Shown in pieces: positions 12,533-24,875 of a stretch of DNA of 64,000 nucleotides; the stretch's first letter is position 1; every line of letters starts with the position of its first letter. The stretch is from Cercis canadensis (Eukaryota; Streptophyta; Magnoliopsida; Fabales; Fabaceae): positions 1,693,542 through 1,757,541 of the forward strand of contig QAOA01006931.1 of NCBI GenBank assembly GCA_003255065.1, written 5' to 3'. Under the pieces are notes generated by a model. The model saw only the letters and a list, made by a program, of their open reading frames with translations, had not been told where the DNA came from and did no database searches. Position numbers and translations under genes: made by a program.

Positions 12533-15500
12533 ATGAAAAGGGCAGAAAAAAGTGAAGGGGAAGCAGAAAAGGAGGAAAATTTAGGGGAAAAGTTGAGGAG
12601 AGGGGTATTGGTAGGGAAGAGAGGGGGCCCTTATACTCCAGTGTCCTCTTGGAGACTTTGGGGTGCACACGATACCATCATTAAGGCTCGGGCTCGGGCT
12701 CCTACTATCTCTGCTAGAAAGCTCGCCGCGGCTCTCTGGGAATTCCACCACTACCTCCCTCTCTTTGAAATGCATCGAAACGGCGCTGCTCCTGATCCCA
12801 GACTTCGTCGCCACCACTACAACAACCTTCACAAGGACAAGACCCCACACCTTTCCACCTTTTTCGCTGATGCATCTCCTAGTTCCCCTGATCAGGTCCA
12901 CCCTAGTTTTCCTCTCTCATTGTCTTCTCTTCTGATCTATCTTATGCTTGATTCGCTTATTTGGCTTTCTGGGTCTTTCCAATTCCTGCTTATTTTCGTT
13001 GCTCTGAGGATTTTAGAATTGGATGAATTTCTGACTAATCACTTAATAATCCCGTGAAGGGTCAAGAATATATATGTATTCTATGTTTTCGGGGCTTCTC
13101 ATGCCTTTCAAAAAATAATTTATTCTTTCTCAATGTACGTTGACTTATTGTCTGTGTCATTTGTTTCTTACTCCTGATATTCACTTGTTTAAATCATAAT
13201 GTGGCTTTCTTCATTGACTAAGATATTCATCCACATAAGCATAAAATTTAAGATAATTCTCATTGGCAAAATTTTGATATATGTGATTGTTTGCCTATTT
13301 TCTTATTTCATGCACATGCCTATGGATAATGTCCCCGTAAAGTTTCCCCTGTCCTCCTCCTTGTTCTGCTATCTAAATTTCATCATTGTTTATTCGTTTG
13401 GTTCATGTCTTGCCAAAGTCTCGTGTATTTTTCTCTTATTTGATATTATTATTTGTCATGCAAATAGCATAGAGGACTTATTTAAGGTCCATGTCGTTAA
13501 TTTTGGGGAAATTTTCCATCTCATTTATTATAATGCCTTTATTAACTCTGTTTTAATATCTTTTCTGCTGCAAGAATATTTGTACACGCACTATTTAGAC
13601 AGACCTTAGTTAGATTCAAGGAACTTGCCTGTCTCTCTTTAAGATCAAGTGATCAACTAATAATCGCCTTGAGAACTATGATCTAGAACTGCACCTAATA
13701 ACCAGTAGCACTGAGGCTGCAATAGTACTCATGTCATTGCCAGTAATCTTCAGAATGCAATGGAGGATGCAATACTTTCTGACATTTTTAATCATTCTAA
13801 AAGAGAAAGACCTTTTAAAGTGCTTCTGCAACTGATATTTGTATGCTTTTCCATCAGCCAGCTAGTGCAAGCAGTTTGAGGAGGCATGTTGCAGCATCCC
13901 TGATGCAGCATCATCGAGCAATTGAAAGAAATAATCATGCACTGCAACCCGTATCTCCAGCTAGTTATGGTAGTTCTATGGAGGTAAGCATTATTTTACC
14001 CACCCCTATTTGTGCTGACAAAACACTTCCTGCACAAAAAGATGGAAGCCACACGATAATTTCCTTGTAAGTCAACATGCCGTTTTTACAAGATGTACCG
14101 TCTTAGAATGCGCATCTCATATAAAGATTACATTATTGCTTAAAGGTTCAGCTTTTCTGAAAGATTAGTGCAAGGCCAATAAACCTTTGATCTGAAACTA
14201 CCTTAATACCTATTGCATCTTGTCCTTTACCTTTTCTTGCAGATGGCACCTTATAATCCTGCTGCCACTCCTACCAGTTCCTTAGAATTTAAGGGAAGGA
14301 TTGGGGAGTCACATTATAGTCTCAAAACATCTACAGAACTGCTAAAAGTGCTAAATAGAATCTGGAGCTTGGAAGAACAGCATACTTCCAATATTTCATT
14401 GATAAAAGGATTAAAAACAGAGCTGGATCACGCACGTATAAGGATCAAAGAGTTGCTTCGAGACCGGCAAACTGATCGGCATGAGATTGATGGCCTGATG
14501 AAGCAAATTGCAGAAGATAAACTGGTTAGGAAGAGTAAGGAACAAGATCGACTCCATGCTGCAGTTCAATCTGTGAGGGATGAACTAGAGGATGAGAGGA
14601 AATTAAGAAAACGATCAGAAAGCCTGCACAGGAAGTTAGCTCGGGAGCTTTCTGAGGTTAAGTTTTCTCTGACTAATGCTCTGAAAGAGGTGGAAAGAGA
14701 GAGAAAAACAAGAAAGTTATTGGAGGGCCTCTGTGATGAGTTCGCTAAGGGAATAAAAGAATATGAACAGGAGGTGCATACTCTAAAACAGAAATCTGAT
14801 AAGGATTGGGTTGAAAGGGATGATCATGATCGTTTAATTCTCCACATATCTGAATCATGGCTAGATGAACGGATGCAGATGCAACTGGAAGCAGCACAGA
14901 ATGGTTTTACTGATAAGACGTCAATAGTGGACAAACTAAGCCTTGAAATAGAGACCTTCCTTAATGCTAAACACAGCAATAGGAGGACAGAAAATCTGGT
15001 GGCAAGGGATCGCCGGAATTCACTGGAATCAGTTCCACTGAATGATGCTGTCAGCGCGCCACAAGATGTGGGTGATGATGATTCATTAGGCAGTGATTCA
15101 AACTGTTTTGAGTTGAACAAGCCTAAAAACAGGGGATCTAAAGTACCTGAAGATGAAATTGTGAACCCTAATATTGATGAGACATTGAAACCCAACCACA
15201 ATAGAAAAAAGTCTATGACTCGAGAAGGGTTAAAAAGTCGTAGTCCGTCTAGCTTGCAGGTGAAATTTGAAGAACAGATGGCTTGGGCCATGTCATCTAA
15301 TTCAAATAAAAAGTCCCAGACAATTGATGCACAATTGGGAAAGACAACAGATACCAGGGCAGTTGAAGTAAGTGTATCTGAAAAGTCTGAACGCGATGAG
15401 GTTAGGGAAGAGAGTGGTATTGAAAGACAGAATAACCCCAGTGAACTGCACAGTTCCAATAGAAATCACATCCTCGATAATCTCATTAGAAGTCAACTTT

Positions 15501-15766
15501 TGGCATCAGATAGAGATAGTGCAAATATTCATACTGAGAGTAATTATGGTGAGGCTTCTTGCAGTAATGCTGGTTGGAGGAATCAGGCAAGCCCTGTGCA
15601 GCAGTGGATGGCAACACTCACATCCCAAGACCTTGACATGTCTGAGTCTTCCAAAGTGCCACCAGGCATAAAGGAGAATACCTTGAAAGCAAAGCTTCTT
15701 GAAGCAAGGTCCAAGGGGAGATCACGTTTAAAAGCCTTGAAGGGTTCCTTTCAAAAGGAGTGTTGA
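12533..15766 (+). CDS. At5g41620-like coiled-coil protein
   Basis: Plant-specific, largely uncharacterised coiled-coil protein, often labelled 'USO1-related intracellular transport protein'; the name reflects coiled-coil resemblance, not proven function. Three exons, 12533-12895, 13858-13983 and 14243-15766, all phase 0, give 670 aa. The amino terminus is basic (KLRRGVLVGKRGG), followed by the family block ARKLAAALWEFHHYLP (about 61-76), then SSLRRHVAASLMQHHR in exon 2. Exon 3 opens with MAPYNPAATPTSSLEFKGRI and GESHYSLKTSTELLKVLNRI, then a long charged heptad-rich coiled coil from about 190 to 410. The tail is low-complexity, with a conserved patch at QASPVQQWMATLTSQDLDMS and a basic end. 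The ATG was chosen because its codons match the homologues' start and it follows a purine-rich leader. The intron at 12896-13857 holds nothing recognised. Confidence 0.93.
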
Positions 15767-15815
15767 TTGTGTTAGGATAAGGAGTTGGAAAATTATTCTA
15801 GGTACCCGGATGGAT

Positions 15816-16294
15816 TTGCTAGGAATTTGCATCTATGTGGATGTTGGCCATAGTGGTACCATCCTCTCTTCTCTGTCCCTTGCTCTCACCGTGAATTTTG
15901 CTTTGTCAATAGTGTATCTGTAACATATTTCACGTTAAGAGTTTAGTTTGTATACTAGTATAGATGCTGCCAATGCAATTACCTTATAGCTGAATCAAAC
16001 AGATGGACTTCTAAGAAACAAATGCATACAATTTTTGATACTGTTTACCACTCCNTTGCTAGGAATTTGCATCTATGTGGATGTTGGCCATAGTGGTACC
16101 ATCCTCTCTTCTCTGTCTCTTGCTCTCACCGTGAATTTTGCTTTGTCAATAGTGTATCTGTAACATATTTCACGTTAAGAGTTTAGTTTGTATACTAGTA
16201 TAGATGCTGCCAATGCAATTACCTTATAGCTGAATCAAACAGATGGACTTCTAAGAAACAAATGCATACAATTTTTGATACTGTTTACCACTCC
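15816..16294. repeat. 239-bp direct duplication around a single N
   Basis: 15816-16054 and 16056-16294 are the same 239-bp sequence with one clear substitution (CTGTCCCTT against CTGTCTCTT), separated by one N at 16055. This is the 3' UTR and downstream flank of the coiled-coil gene. Unmerged contig overlap is the simplest reading. Confidence 0.85.
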
Positions 16295-17065
16295 TTTCTG
16301 TCTGAAATACAACTTCGCTTGTGAAGTCTATCAGATATATCAATTTCTGCCTACTGATGGCTCAGTCCCCTGCTGAATCCAACATGTCTACTATGAAATC
16401 ACGAATGTGGTAGTGGAGTATCCATAACTACGGATGGAATCGATTTTCTGTTGATTTTACGAACTCGACTCAGAAGCTTTACTTTTCTCATTACATGAAA
16501 TTTTATGTAAACAGCGTCCCAAGTATCAGTCTAAATGTTTTGAATTATAAAAGGTGTTCTAAATTAAATCCTGAACCAGCTTGGACGTACACGAATGGAG
16601 CGCTCAACTCATTGCAAGCTTGTCAGAGTGTTTTCTTAATTTATCTTTTTGAAAAACTAAGTTTTGTAAAAAAAAAAAATCATTAGTTTCTAAAAGGAAT
16701 TGCAAGAATTCAATTACTTCCTGGAAGCTGAAATTTGTTTCAACAAATTTAGAAAAAAAATTGGAAATTTTCTACAACTAGAAGTGCAACTTCCTATAAT
16801 TTTTTTATTATTTAAAAAAAGCAGTTTATCTTATATTTATTATTAATTAAATGTTTTTAGAGTTTAGACCACAAAGCCCCAAGACATAAAAGGGGGTTTC
16901 AACTTGAAACTTGGCCCTCTACCTCTCCCTCTCTACGTGAACTTTGAAGGCCGAATAAGAATAAGAAAGGCCCTCTAATTCCCTTCTTCTCTCTAAACTC
17001 TAATTATCTCCCAGAGGCGTGAAGAGAGTGAGTTACATAGTGTTTCTGGCACACGACGCGACCCT
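16295..17065. other. Intergenic region and glyoxalase-gene leader
   Basis: AT-rich spacer followed by a pyrimidine-rich stretch (16915-17010) leading to the ATG at 17066, likely the promoter and 5' UTR of the VOC gene. No other gene seen. Confidence 0.4.
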
Positions 17066-18341
17066 ATGGCCGCGTCATTCAGATGGATATTACAACTACA
17101 CAAGGACGTTCCCAAAGCTGCTCGCTTTTACTCCCAAGGTTTGGACTTCACCGTCAATGTCTGCACTCTCCGTTGGGCCGAACTTCAATCCGGTCCTCTC
17201 AAGCTTGCCCTCATGCAATCCAAGTATCTCTCTTTGACTCCCTTTTTTTTGTTTACCAAATGCATTCCATCTGTTCGATCATTTGTCCCTTCGAAATAGC
17301 TAATTGAAGATGACCATTATGTATGCTAAACGTTACTTTATATTTTGGAGGTAAATTTTTTTTTTGAGATGAGTAACAGGTAGATGCCATTCCAGAGATA
17401 ATTATCTTTCAAAATATTAAGAACTTGACCTTTCTAACTTTGTAATACCCAACAATGACATGATTAATCAGTTGGTCGCTGATAGTTATTGACATTCACT
17501 TCCCTGTTTTGCATTCCATAGCTGATAAATATTAATGTTTTGGACATTGTACTATATGTATATGATGCTTTTAATCATAATAATGGCTTTTAAGAAATGT
17601 TATATAGAATAACCAACAGAAATAGAAAAGGATGTTGTGAAGAAACTTGGATGAATTTTAAAGCATTAGCAAAACTGGGGGAGTTGGATTTCTGAAAAAA
17701 AAAAAAAGTCCTTGTGAAATTCTTTGATTAGACTGAGACCAAATATATTTCTTGTTGAATCTTGTCCTTAAAAATGGATTTTTGTGCTCTGGAAGGCCAT
17801 TTCTTCTCCTATTTTGGCGAATCTAGGATGCTAGTTCAATTTATTTTGTGCGAGTGCAGGAAGCATGCATGACAAAGATGAATTGTTGATTTACTGCTGC
17901 AATATCATTATGGTTCTTATTCAGTTGGCATGTGAACTACTGCTTTCATTCTGCAAACACCTTGAATTAGGTGTCAACCATTTTTTCCCTTTTTCATTTT
18001 CTGGAAATCAACTAACTGGGAATAAAAAAGTTTTGGCTTGATTTGCTACTGATATAGTTTCACAGTGACAATGTTATGCAGAAGGGATACTCCTCACTTC
18101 TGTCATTCACAGTGACGGACATCAACAGTACAGTGACTAAATTAATGGCATTAGGAGCTGAACTAGACGGTTCTATAAAATATGAGATCCATGGAAAGGT
18201 AATGATTTATAACAGATATAAAACTTGGTATTTTTTAGCCTGAAGCTGAGTAGATAAGACTTGATGTAGTATGCTTGTAATCAGGTTGCATCGATGCGGT
18301 GTACTGATGGACACGTTTTGGGCCTCTATGAACCAGCCTAA
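17066..18341 (+). CDS. Small glyoxalase I / VOC superfamily protein
   Basis: Single-domain member of the vicinal-oxygen-chelate (glyoxalase/bleomycin-resistance) fold, of the type annotated as 'lactoylglutathione lyase family' in plants. True glyoxalase I activity is not established for this subgroup. Three exons, 17066-17223, 18066-18198 and 18285-18341, give 115 aa. The first half is MAASFRWILQLHKDVPKAAR then FYSQGLDFTVNVCTLRWAEL; the second half is GYSSLLSFTVTDINSTVTKL and ends DGHVLGLYEPA, the usual VOC beta-alpha-beta-beta-beta repeats. Exon 1 ends inside a codon (TCC AA) that is completed by TGAC in exon 2 to give SNDNVMQKGYS, so the splice choice is well supported. The stop is only 33 bp from the stop of the convergent C45-like gene. 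Confidence 0.9.
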
Positions 18342-18374
18342 TATAGGGAATCAAAGTTAGACTGCTTAGAGTGG

Positions 18375-20393
18375 TTACAGGGGCAACTTGATCTCATTTG
18401 AAGATATAGAGAAAACATGTGAGACATCTCCTTTCTTTGGATTCCCTTCAATAATTGATAGTGTTTGTTCGTCCAGATCTATTACAGCGGTGCAGAGCGT
18501 GTGAAGCAGTGGACCTGAGAATAGGGAAAAAAATTAGTATGAAGAAGAAAAGATTGAAAAGAAGGAATTCAGATACCCCCAATTACCTGTCATGTAGATG
18601 GGATATTTTTTGTCATCCGTATCTCCAAGAAGTGACAGAAAATCCTCTTTTGATTTTTTTGTTAGGACTGCTGCTCTTTTCTGCCTGCTGATTGAATTCT
18701 CATCTTGTACCTTCACAAAGAAACTCGCGTTTTTTTTTTTTGTCTCTCAGTGATGACACTTGACTTAGTCAATATATATATATAACTATGTGATATCTTA
18801 GTATTGATCTGCATTTGTCGTAGACGTAAGCATGCAAGTAACTAATAAGTAGAAGTAAGCAATGAAGATCCAACGCACCAGAAAGTTTGCTTGGGCAAGT
18901 ATTTCCGAGGTGGTGGTGATAGATGGTTAAGTAGTTGGTATGAATTCTCAAAAAATGTTTGAATAAATAAATGTATAAATATTTGATGCCACAGCCTTAA
19001 TCAAAAAACAGGATGTTTGGTCTCGCCTACCTGATTGATACGTAGATGGAGATACATGTTTGCATGGAAGAATGGTGTTTTTCCCACCTCATAAACTGAA
19101 ATCCGCTTCCTTGATGCAGTTTCAACATTGAAAATCCTGCGTGTACTTGTTTCGATCAGGTTATAGCTATGCCCCACAGAAACTTCTGATGAATGGATTC
19201 TCTGATAAAATAAAAGCATGATATGAAAAACATTTTAAATTCATGAAGAATTTACAAAAATGAAAAGGCAAAGAGGGCAAAATCTAACACTTAATGCATC
19301 ATCAATGTTTGTAGCTTCAAGAAGATCTCGAGAAACAAAGTTCCGACCAATGCCACCCGCCACAATTTCATCTTCAGTGGGTGGCACTGAATTCAGTGTG
19401 AATGCCTGAGAGACAGAAGCAAGTTTGGTTGCATAAGACTAGATATAGCTTAAACATCAGTTGAGGGATTCCACCTAAAAGAATTTAACAGAATGTTGGA
19501 GTTTCTTTATTTCATTATCTACTTAGGAATTAACTACATGATTATGCTTAATTTGACTGATTTTAGGCTCATCCGTACTCTCTAGTGATGATTGATGAAC
19601 GGGTAAAAATCTTGCGCTGTTGGAGATTTTTAAATGAGAGAAATTTTACCAGTCCATTGCTATTGAAGCCAAATGCACAGCTCGGAAGCTCTCCTGCATA
19701 TGTATAAGCAATGAATTGCACTCCATTTGGCAGGATTCCTTTGATTAAATAGCTGCAGTTCCAAAAGGAAAGTGTTAGAAAAGCCAATTTATTGGAATCT
19801 TGGAACTGGGACTGGACATAACTAAGCTAATTAAGCTTACGTGTGGCCAACTAGAGCAACATTTGCATCCTCATTGTGCGCTGCAATGGCCGTAGATTCG
19901 CTAACAACAAGAACATCAGAGCAGTCATCCGACGTATAGGCATTTGATTTTTTTGTTCTTTTTGGAATAAATGCAAGAATCTCTTTTCTGAAGTTGATCA
20001 GCAATATCTGCACATGAACGACAAGACTTGTGTTACTGTTCTCTTATTTTCAAAGAAAAAATGCAAGTTTTATTGCAGGATGGAGATGGGAATCACATGA
20101 AGAACAGGCACACCGCTTCCAGCTGCAGTTCCCAGTAATTCATTCCAATATGTTGGGAATTTTGTTCGGTTGTTATCAAAGAGTGCTTTAAGAAGTGGGT
20201 CTGATTCAGGGATTCGAGCAAAGGGTAAGAGCTCATTTTGAAGAATCAGGTCTCTGCCTATTCTGCTCCTTATCTGATCCGAGAACCTCTGCCCTATTAA
20301 AAAACCAATTTGATAACCATCTTCGCAGGGTCCCACTTCAAACATTTCAAGCATTTGCCGTTGCCTTTCCATTGACCTTGAGGAGCTTCCCAT
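18375..20393 (-). CDS. Peptidase C45 / acyltransferase-like Ntn hydrolase
   Basis: Protein of the peptidase C45 family (acyl-CoA:6-aminopenicillanate acyltransferase-like fold), found widely in plants without a settled substrate. Seven exons: 20393-20097, 20007-19841, 19752-19650, 19405-19289, 19201-19031, 18710-18587 and 18514-18375, giving 372 aa with every junction in frame. The expected N-terminal nucleophile is Cys128 in DDCSDVLVVSESTAIAAHNE, where autocatalytic cleavage would free the Cys. Further family blocks are YAGELPSCAFGFNSNG, EDEIVAGGIGRNFVSRDLLE, ISVYEVGKTPFFHANMYLHL and VIDLDEQTLSIIEGNPKKGD. No signal peptide was recognised. The donor of exon 1 (GTGATT) is weak but needed for continuity. 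It converges on the VOC gene with 33 bp between stops, so the two 3' UTRs must overlap. Confidence 0.85.
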
Positions 20394-20851
20394 TTCAGCG
20401 ATGGAGTTCTGTTACCTAGCTAACAAAGATTATGGATTACCTTATCCTCTTATTTACCTCATCACTCATGATATCATGTGGCTTTCTCCAAAATATCAAC
20501 TCAACTTCTCATTAACTTGAATTAGTTCTCTTCTAAGAATAACAATTTACTTGAGATTTAATTAGATTTTACTTTTAGAGCCCAATCTTACTGTAGGTGA
20601 GATTTGATTCTAAGTCTCTGATACAATACGATACGATAAAAGAAGAGTTTGTCCCTTAAATAAGCGAACAATTACAACTTAACAAGAGGCACTAAAATAT
20701 CTTGCAGTAGTTATAAAAACTCGAAATTGAACTCTTTTCTTTTCTTTTTTTTTTTAAAAAAAAATCAACTCTTTCTTTCCGAGAGACGAAAGCGAGTAGT
20801 ATCTCTCACTGTAATCCACACGGACAGAGCCAAAAAAAAATTAAAAAATAT
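20394..20851. other. Intergenic; promoter side of the C45-like gene
   Basis: Upstream flank of the leftward C45-like gene, AT-rich. No other gene or RNA seen. Confidence 0.4.
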
Positions 20852-21322
20852 GTTTAAATGTATTATATGTTTCTCTAATTTGATCGAATTTTGAATAAGA
20901 TTTTTATAATTTTTTTTTTTTTAGGCTTTTATAGTTTGAAATTTTTTTAATTGAGTTCTTGTTATTACTTTAAATTATAAATTAGTTAATTTAGTACTCA
21001 CATGTCAAATGACTTATTTATGTAATAATAAAAAAAAGTTAATGTGACACTAAAATGGTACACAAATTGTTAAAGCAGAGAGAGAAAAAAATAAGAAAAA
21101 AGATAATGTAGTAATAATTTTTATGTCATTTTGACGTCACATCAATTTTTTTAATTGTTACATAAACAAGTTATTTATTATGTAAGTACTAAATTAACAA
21201 ATTTATAATTTGAGATAACAGCAATGACCCAATTAAAAAAATTTAAATTATAAAAACTCTAAAAAAAAATTATAGAGACATAATTTAAAATTCGTCCAAA
21301 CTATAAATAGAACATTTAAACT
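20852..21322. mobile_element. Foldback MITE, family A copy 1
   Basis: The two halves (about 20852-21085 and 21105-21322) are inverted copies of each other. For example, AATTATAAATTAGTTAATTT on the left matches AATTATAAATTTGTTAATTT on the reverse complement of the right, with TTTAAATG at both tips. An 8-bp A/T repeat (AAAAAATA) flanks it, too low in complexity to be decisive. A related copy lies at 47007-47360. Confidence 0.65.
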
Positions 21323-21582
21323 CAAAAAATAAACAGCTTTTTTGTTTACAGCCTAGGAGAGAAATAATCTTTTTTTATATATCATCAGCTGAAAAATATA
21401 AAATGACCTATGGTTGCCCTATTAAATTAGTGTAAAATAGTTATGGGCCACTGTATGAATGGAGGAGTCAAACGTGATAATGGCACACATGGTGTAGAGG
21501 GTGGATTAAACATTAAAAAGTGAGGTTGAGTGGCCCAATGCGGTAAACAGTTTCTAGTTTAGATATGAAAGAGAATTCAGCT

Positions 21583-22418
21583 AATGTTTTAAAAATTAAA
21601 CTGGTGAACGAACCATTTTAACAAAAAATATTGGTCGGATCAATTGGACCACTCGGTCATATCAATTGAATCGAAGTTTTTTTTAAACTTAAAGATTAAC
21701 AAAAAATTAAACATAAAAATTAAATCACAAATCATTAAACTTAATTCATAATTGAAAGTTTCAAATTTAAAGATTCAAATAACTAAAAGTCAAAAAATAT
21801 AAAAACTTAATCTATATACATTTAATTTAAAATGGTGATCTATAATAAAATTAAATTGTTTCAATAGCCAACATTTTTTACAAGTTCACATACTTTTAAC
21901 ATAATCAAGTTTACAATTTTTAAATAAAAAAGTTAGATAATCATAACATATAAAACATGTGTACAATGTGATTATTTGTTATAATTTTTGCATATTTAAA
22001 AATTTAATATTAAATAAATCTATTAAATAGTTAATAAATAATTTTTGTACAATAATAAATACAAGTCTTAAGTTGTCCCAATGATTTGGATGGAAAAAAA
22101 ATTAATTTCTTAACTAGTTTATTAATAAATATGTTTATATAAAACATTATACTCAAGAGTTGATATGTCTTGTGGCAAAGATTGCCACATTTGAAGCAAA
22201 GGGGAAGGGATTGAATCCTCCCATGAGCAATTTCGCTTTCAAGTTAGGAATTTTGCAAGCCGTCTGGTTTTTCAAAATCGAACTGATTCGCCGGTTCGGG
22301 TGGTTCTCTCTGGTTTTAGGCGGTTTAACCGCTACAACAATTTATGAGTATGAACCGGACCGATTTTCCAAACGAACATTGGTCGGACCGCCCAGTCCGG
22401 TCTGATTTTTAAAACATT
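21583..22418. mobile_element. Non-autonomous TIR element with AATGTTTTAAAAAT ends
   Basis: The left end AATGTTTTAAAAATTAAACTGG at 21583 and the reverse complement of the right end (AATGTTTTAAAAATCAGACCGG, ending at 22418) form terminal inverted repeats. GAATTCA occurs at 21573-21579 and 22419-22425, near the ends, and may be a degraded target duplication. Subterminal GGTCGG/CCGGTC-type motifs recur on both sides. No transposase frame is present. Confidence 0.55.
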
Positions 22419-22432
22419 GAATTCATCATTTA

Positions 22433-23359
22433 TCCATAGTAGGGTGTTCGCTGGTCGGATTAGAGGACCTTTTCCATCCGACCGACCACCGTTGGGTAGG
22501 ATTTATCCTAATCTGTTACCGACCAGCAAAGAAAGGGAACTGATTAAATCAGTTACATCTGGGTTGGGTCGGTTTTGATCAGTTTCAATTTTCCATTTCA
22601 AGGATTCCAAGCTAAACCCCCTAAAAAAAATCCAAACATATATGCAGCTTAAAAAAAAAGCATAACTAGCCACAACATCAATTTCAAACATACTCCAAAT
22701 CATTGTGAAAATAAGACCGGAAGAGAAAAACAATTGACAAACTAATCTAGCAGTCACATATTCTCTATTCTCATAGTGGAATGCATAGTTAACAAGCATT
22801 TTTTTTTTTCACCCAAAATCGAAGAGAAATAAGGGAATCAAAAGCTAACCTGGTGAAGAAGCTCTAAAAATCAAACTTGGGTTGGACTTCCAGTCTTCCA
22901 CAGGTTATCCTTCGAATCACACCTTGCTTCTCGCTTTCTTCGCTCTCCGTCCACCTCGCTTCCATCGCACTCTTCTCTCTTTATTTTTCCTTTATTTATT
23001 TATTTTTTCTCTTCACCCAAGCTCTCTTTTGCATTCCTCCATTTCTTTCCTTTACAAAAGTGAAGAAGGGAGAGAACGAGAGGAAGAAAAAAAAAAAAAN
23101 AAAAAAAAAAAAAAAAAAAAAAGGAGTCTCGGGGAGAGAGATGTGAAGGGTGCGAATAATAAGGGAAAGAGATAACACATCGGTCGGGTTCGGTTTACCT
23201 CGGTTTTACAAAGTAAAAATTGAACCGATCGATCCAAACCGAGATTTTAAATCTCAGCCATTCGGTTTTCATTTAGAACTGTTAGATTGGCCTCAATTTG
23301 GTTGAGTTCGATCAATTTTTTATGGGTTAGTCGGGTTATGTACACCTCTACTCCATAGT
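22433..23359. mobile_element. Non-autonomous hAT-like element with 8-bp TSD
   Basis: TCCATAGT occurs at 22433-22440 and 23352-23359, an exact 8-bp target duplication as hAT elements make. Between them the ends are AGGGTGTTCG on the left and, on the reverse complement of the right, GTAGAGGTGTACATAACCCG, similar imperfect inverted repeats of the plant hAT type. The body has many GGTCGG/CGGTT motifs and an A-run with an unresolved base at 23100. No transposase is encoded. Confidence 0.7.
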
Positions 23360-23683
23360 GCACCATTGTTAGTTAGTCCATTTGTTAAGTACGATTGGAA
23401 TTTTGATTAAAAGAATAAGTTTTTTCCTTTACATTCCCTCTTAAGATAACCAACAATATCACAAAGGACTTCTAAAATAAATTTTGTACATACTATGCAT
23501 GTAATGAGAATCCATCCTCCTGAATAGAAAATACCTAATGCACTAGAACACCTTGGCCAAGATTATATTTATTCCACATCACTGTCTCATTTTTGTTGCG
23601 CATCGTGTGTCACATGATAAAAAAGAAAACGTTTGCACTTTCAAATTATATATATAGTTTTCAACCATCTTGCTATTTATTTA

Positions 23684-24875
23684 TAGAGTAAAAAATTATT
23701 TTAGTCCCTTAAAGATATATTAAAAATTATTTGCATCACATAAATCCATCAATATTCATTTTATCAATTACTTAGGTACACAGTTAAATTTTCGTTTGAG
23801 AACTTAATGAATTTGTACGCGTAAACCATTAAGTACTTACTTGAATAGTGAAATGTTGATATAACACTTTTGAGCTGGTAACCATATGAAACTACGTCAT
23901 TTTGGACCTGAAAGTTTAAAAAAAATTGCAAAAACAATAATCGTTTCTCTTAGGCAGCATCCTCCAAAATTTTTACCCATGTGTTTTCACTGTACTGGTG
24001 GCTTCCTTAGTCGCTCGCACTTCACGTATGACGCATTTGAGTTTTATGGGCTTCTTCTTAGCTTCGTCTTCCCTTGAAGATGAATCAGTTGCATCCAGGC
24101 CATAGCAGATGATCCGGAGCTTTCTCGCCATTTGGGAGTCTCGAAAGGGGTGGTTAGGCTTTTGCAGGTTTTGTTCATTGGATTGGCTGGTTGTTTATGA
24201 GGTTCTGAACTTCAGGGGAAAAAACCCTTCAAAAACCCCTCAAAATACTCGAAAAATTGTGAAGCAAAACAAAACTGGAAAAAGGAAAAATCTTAGTGAG
24301 GAATCAAAAAGGGAAAACAAATCTATCAAAATCTCGGTAGCTTCAAGTGAGATCCCCTCTCAGGAACAAGAAAAGATTTGAGAACCGGTATATATGAAAT
24401 CCACCAAAGCACTCTACTCCAGAACAAGTCCTGCAAAAGACCCAACAAAATCCAGTAATTAATCCCATATTCAAAGCCAAAATCAATGAGAAAACAAGAA
24501 ATTGGAAAAGGATTTGATACTCATTCAACGAAATATCAAAAACCCACAAACCCTTTTGGCCTCAAACGCATCAAAACAGCTGGGTTCCCTAGATTCAAGG
24601 TCTGCTAGGGAGAGCAGAGAACATTTAACTTTAGGTCCAAAATGACGTAGTTGCATCTGGATACCAGCCCAAATATATCATGTCATGTCAACATTTAATT
24701 ATCCAAACCAACACTTCACTGTACAAATCTGTTAAATTTTTCAAACGAAAACTTAATTATCAATCTAGGTAATTGACGAAATCAATATTGAAGAACTTAT
24801 GTGATATAATTTTTTTTTTTCGAAATCCTAAATGATTTAAAAGACCAAAATGAATTTTTTCTTTTATTTATATCA
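23684..24875. mobile_element. TIR element with about 240-bp arms and a GC-richer core
   Basis: The left arm (about 23684-23920) and right arm (about 24627-24875) are inverted copies: TGAAACTACGTCATTTTGGACCT on the left matches the right TAGGTCCAAAATGACGTAGTTGC read backwards, and the similarity runs outward for over 200 bp. The core (23930-24620) is different DNA with intron-like pieces: on the minus strand CTAGCAG precedes ACCTTGAATC near 24600, and TTTTGCAG precedes GACTTGTTC near 24435. The core may be captured host sequence, but I recognise no protein. No transposase found. Confidence 0.6.

Noticed and set aside
14824..15459. 211-aa minus-strand frame
   Set aside because: Complement of the coiled-coil gene's third exon; codon-composition shadow.
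22195..22215. GGGATTGAATCCTCCC, superficially like a tRNA T-arm
   Set aside because: No matching acceptor, D-arm or anticodon stem could be built; lies inside a TIR element.
22877..23237. Pyrimidine/purine-rich frames around the A-run at 23090-23122
   Set aside because: Low-complexity translation inside a non-autonomous hAT-like element; no domain.
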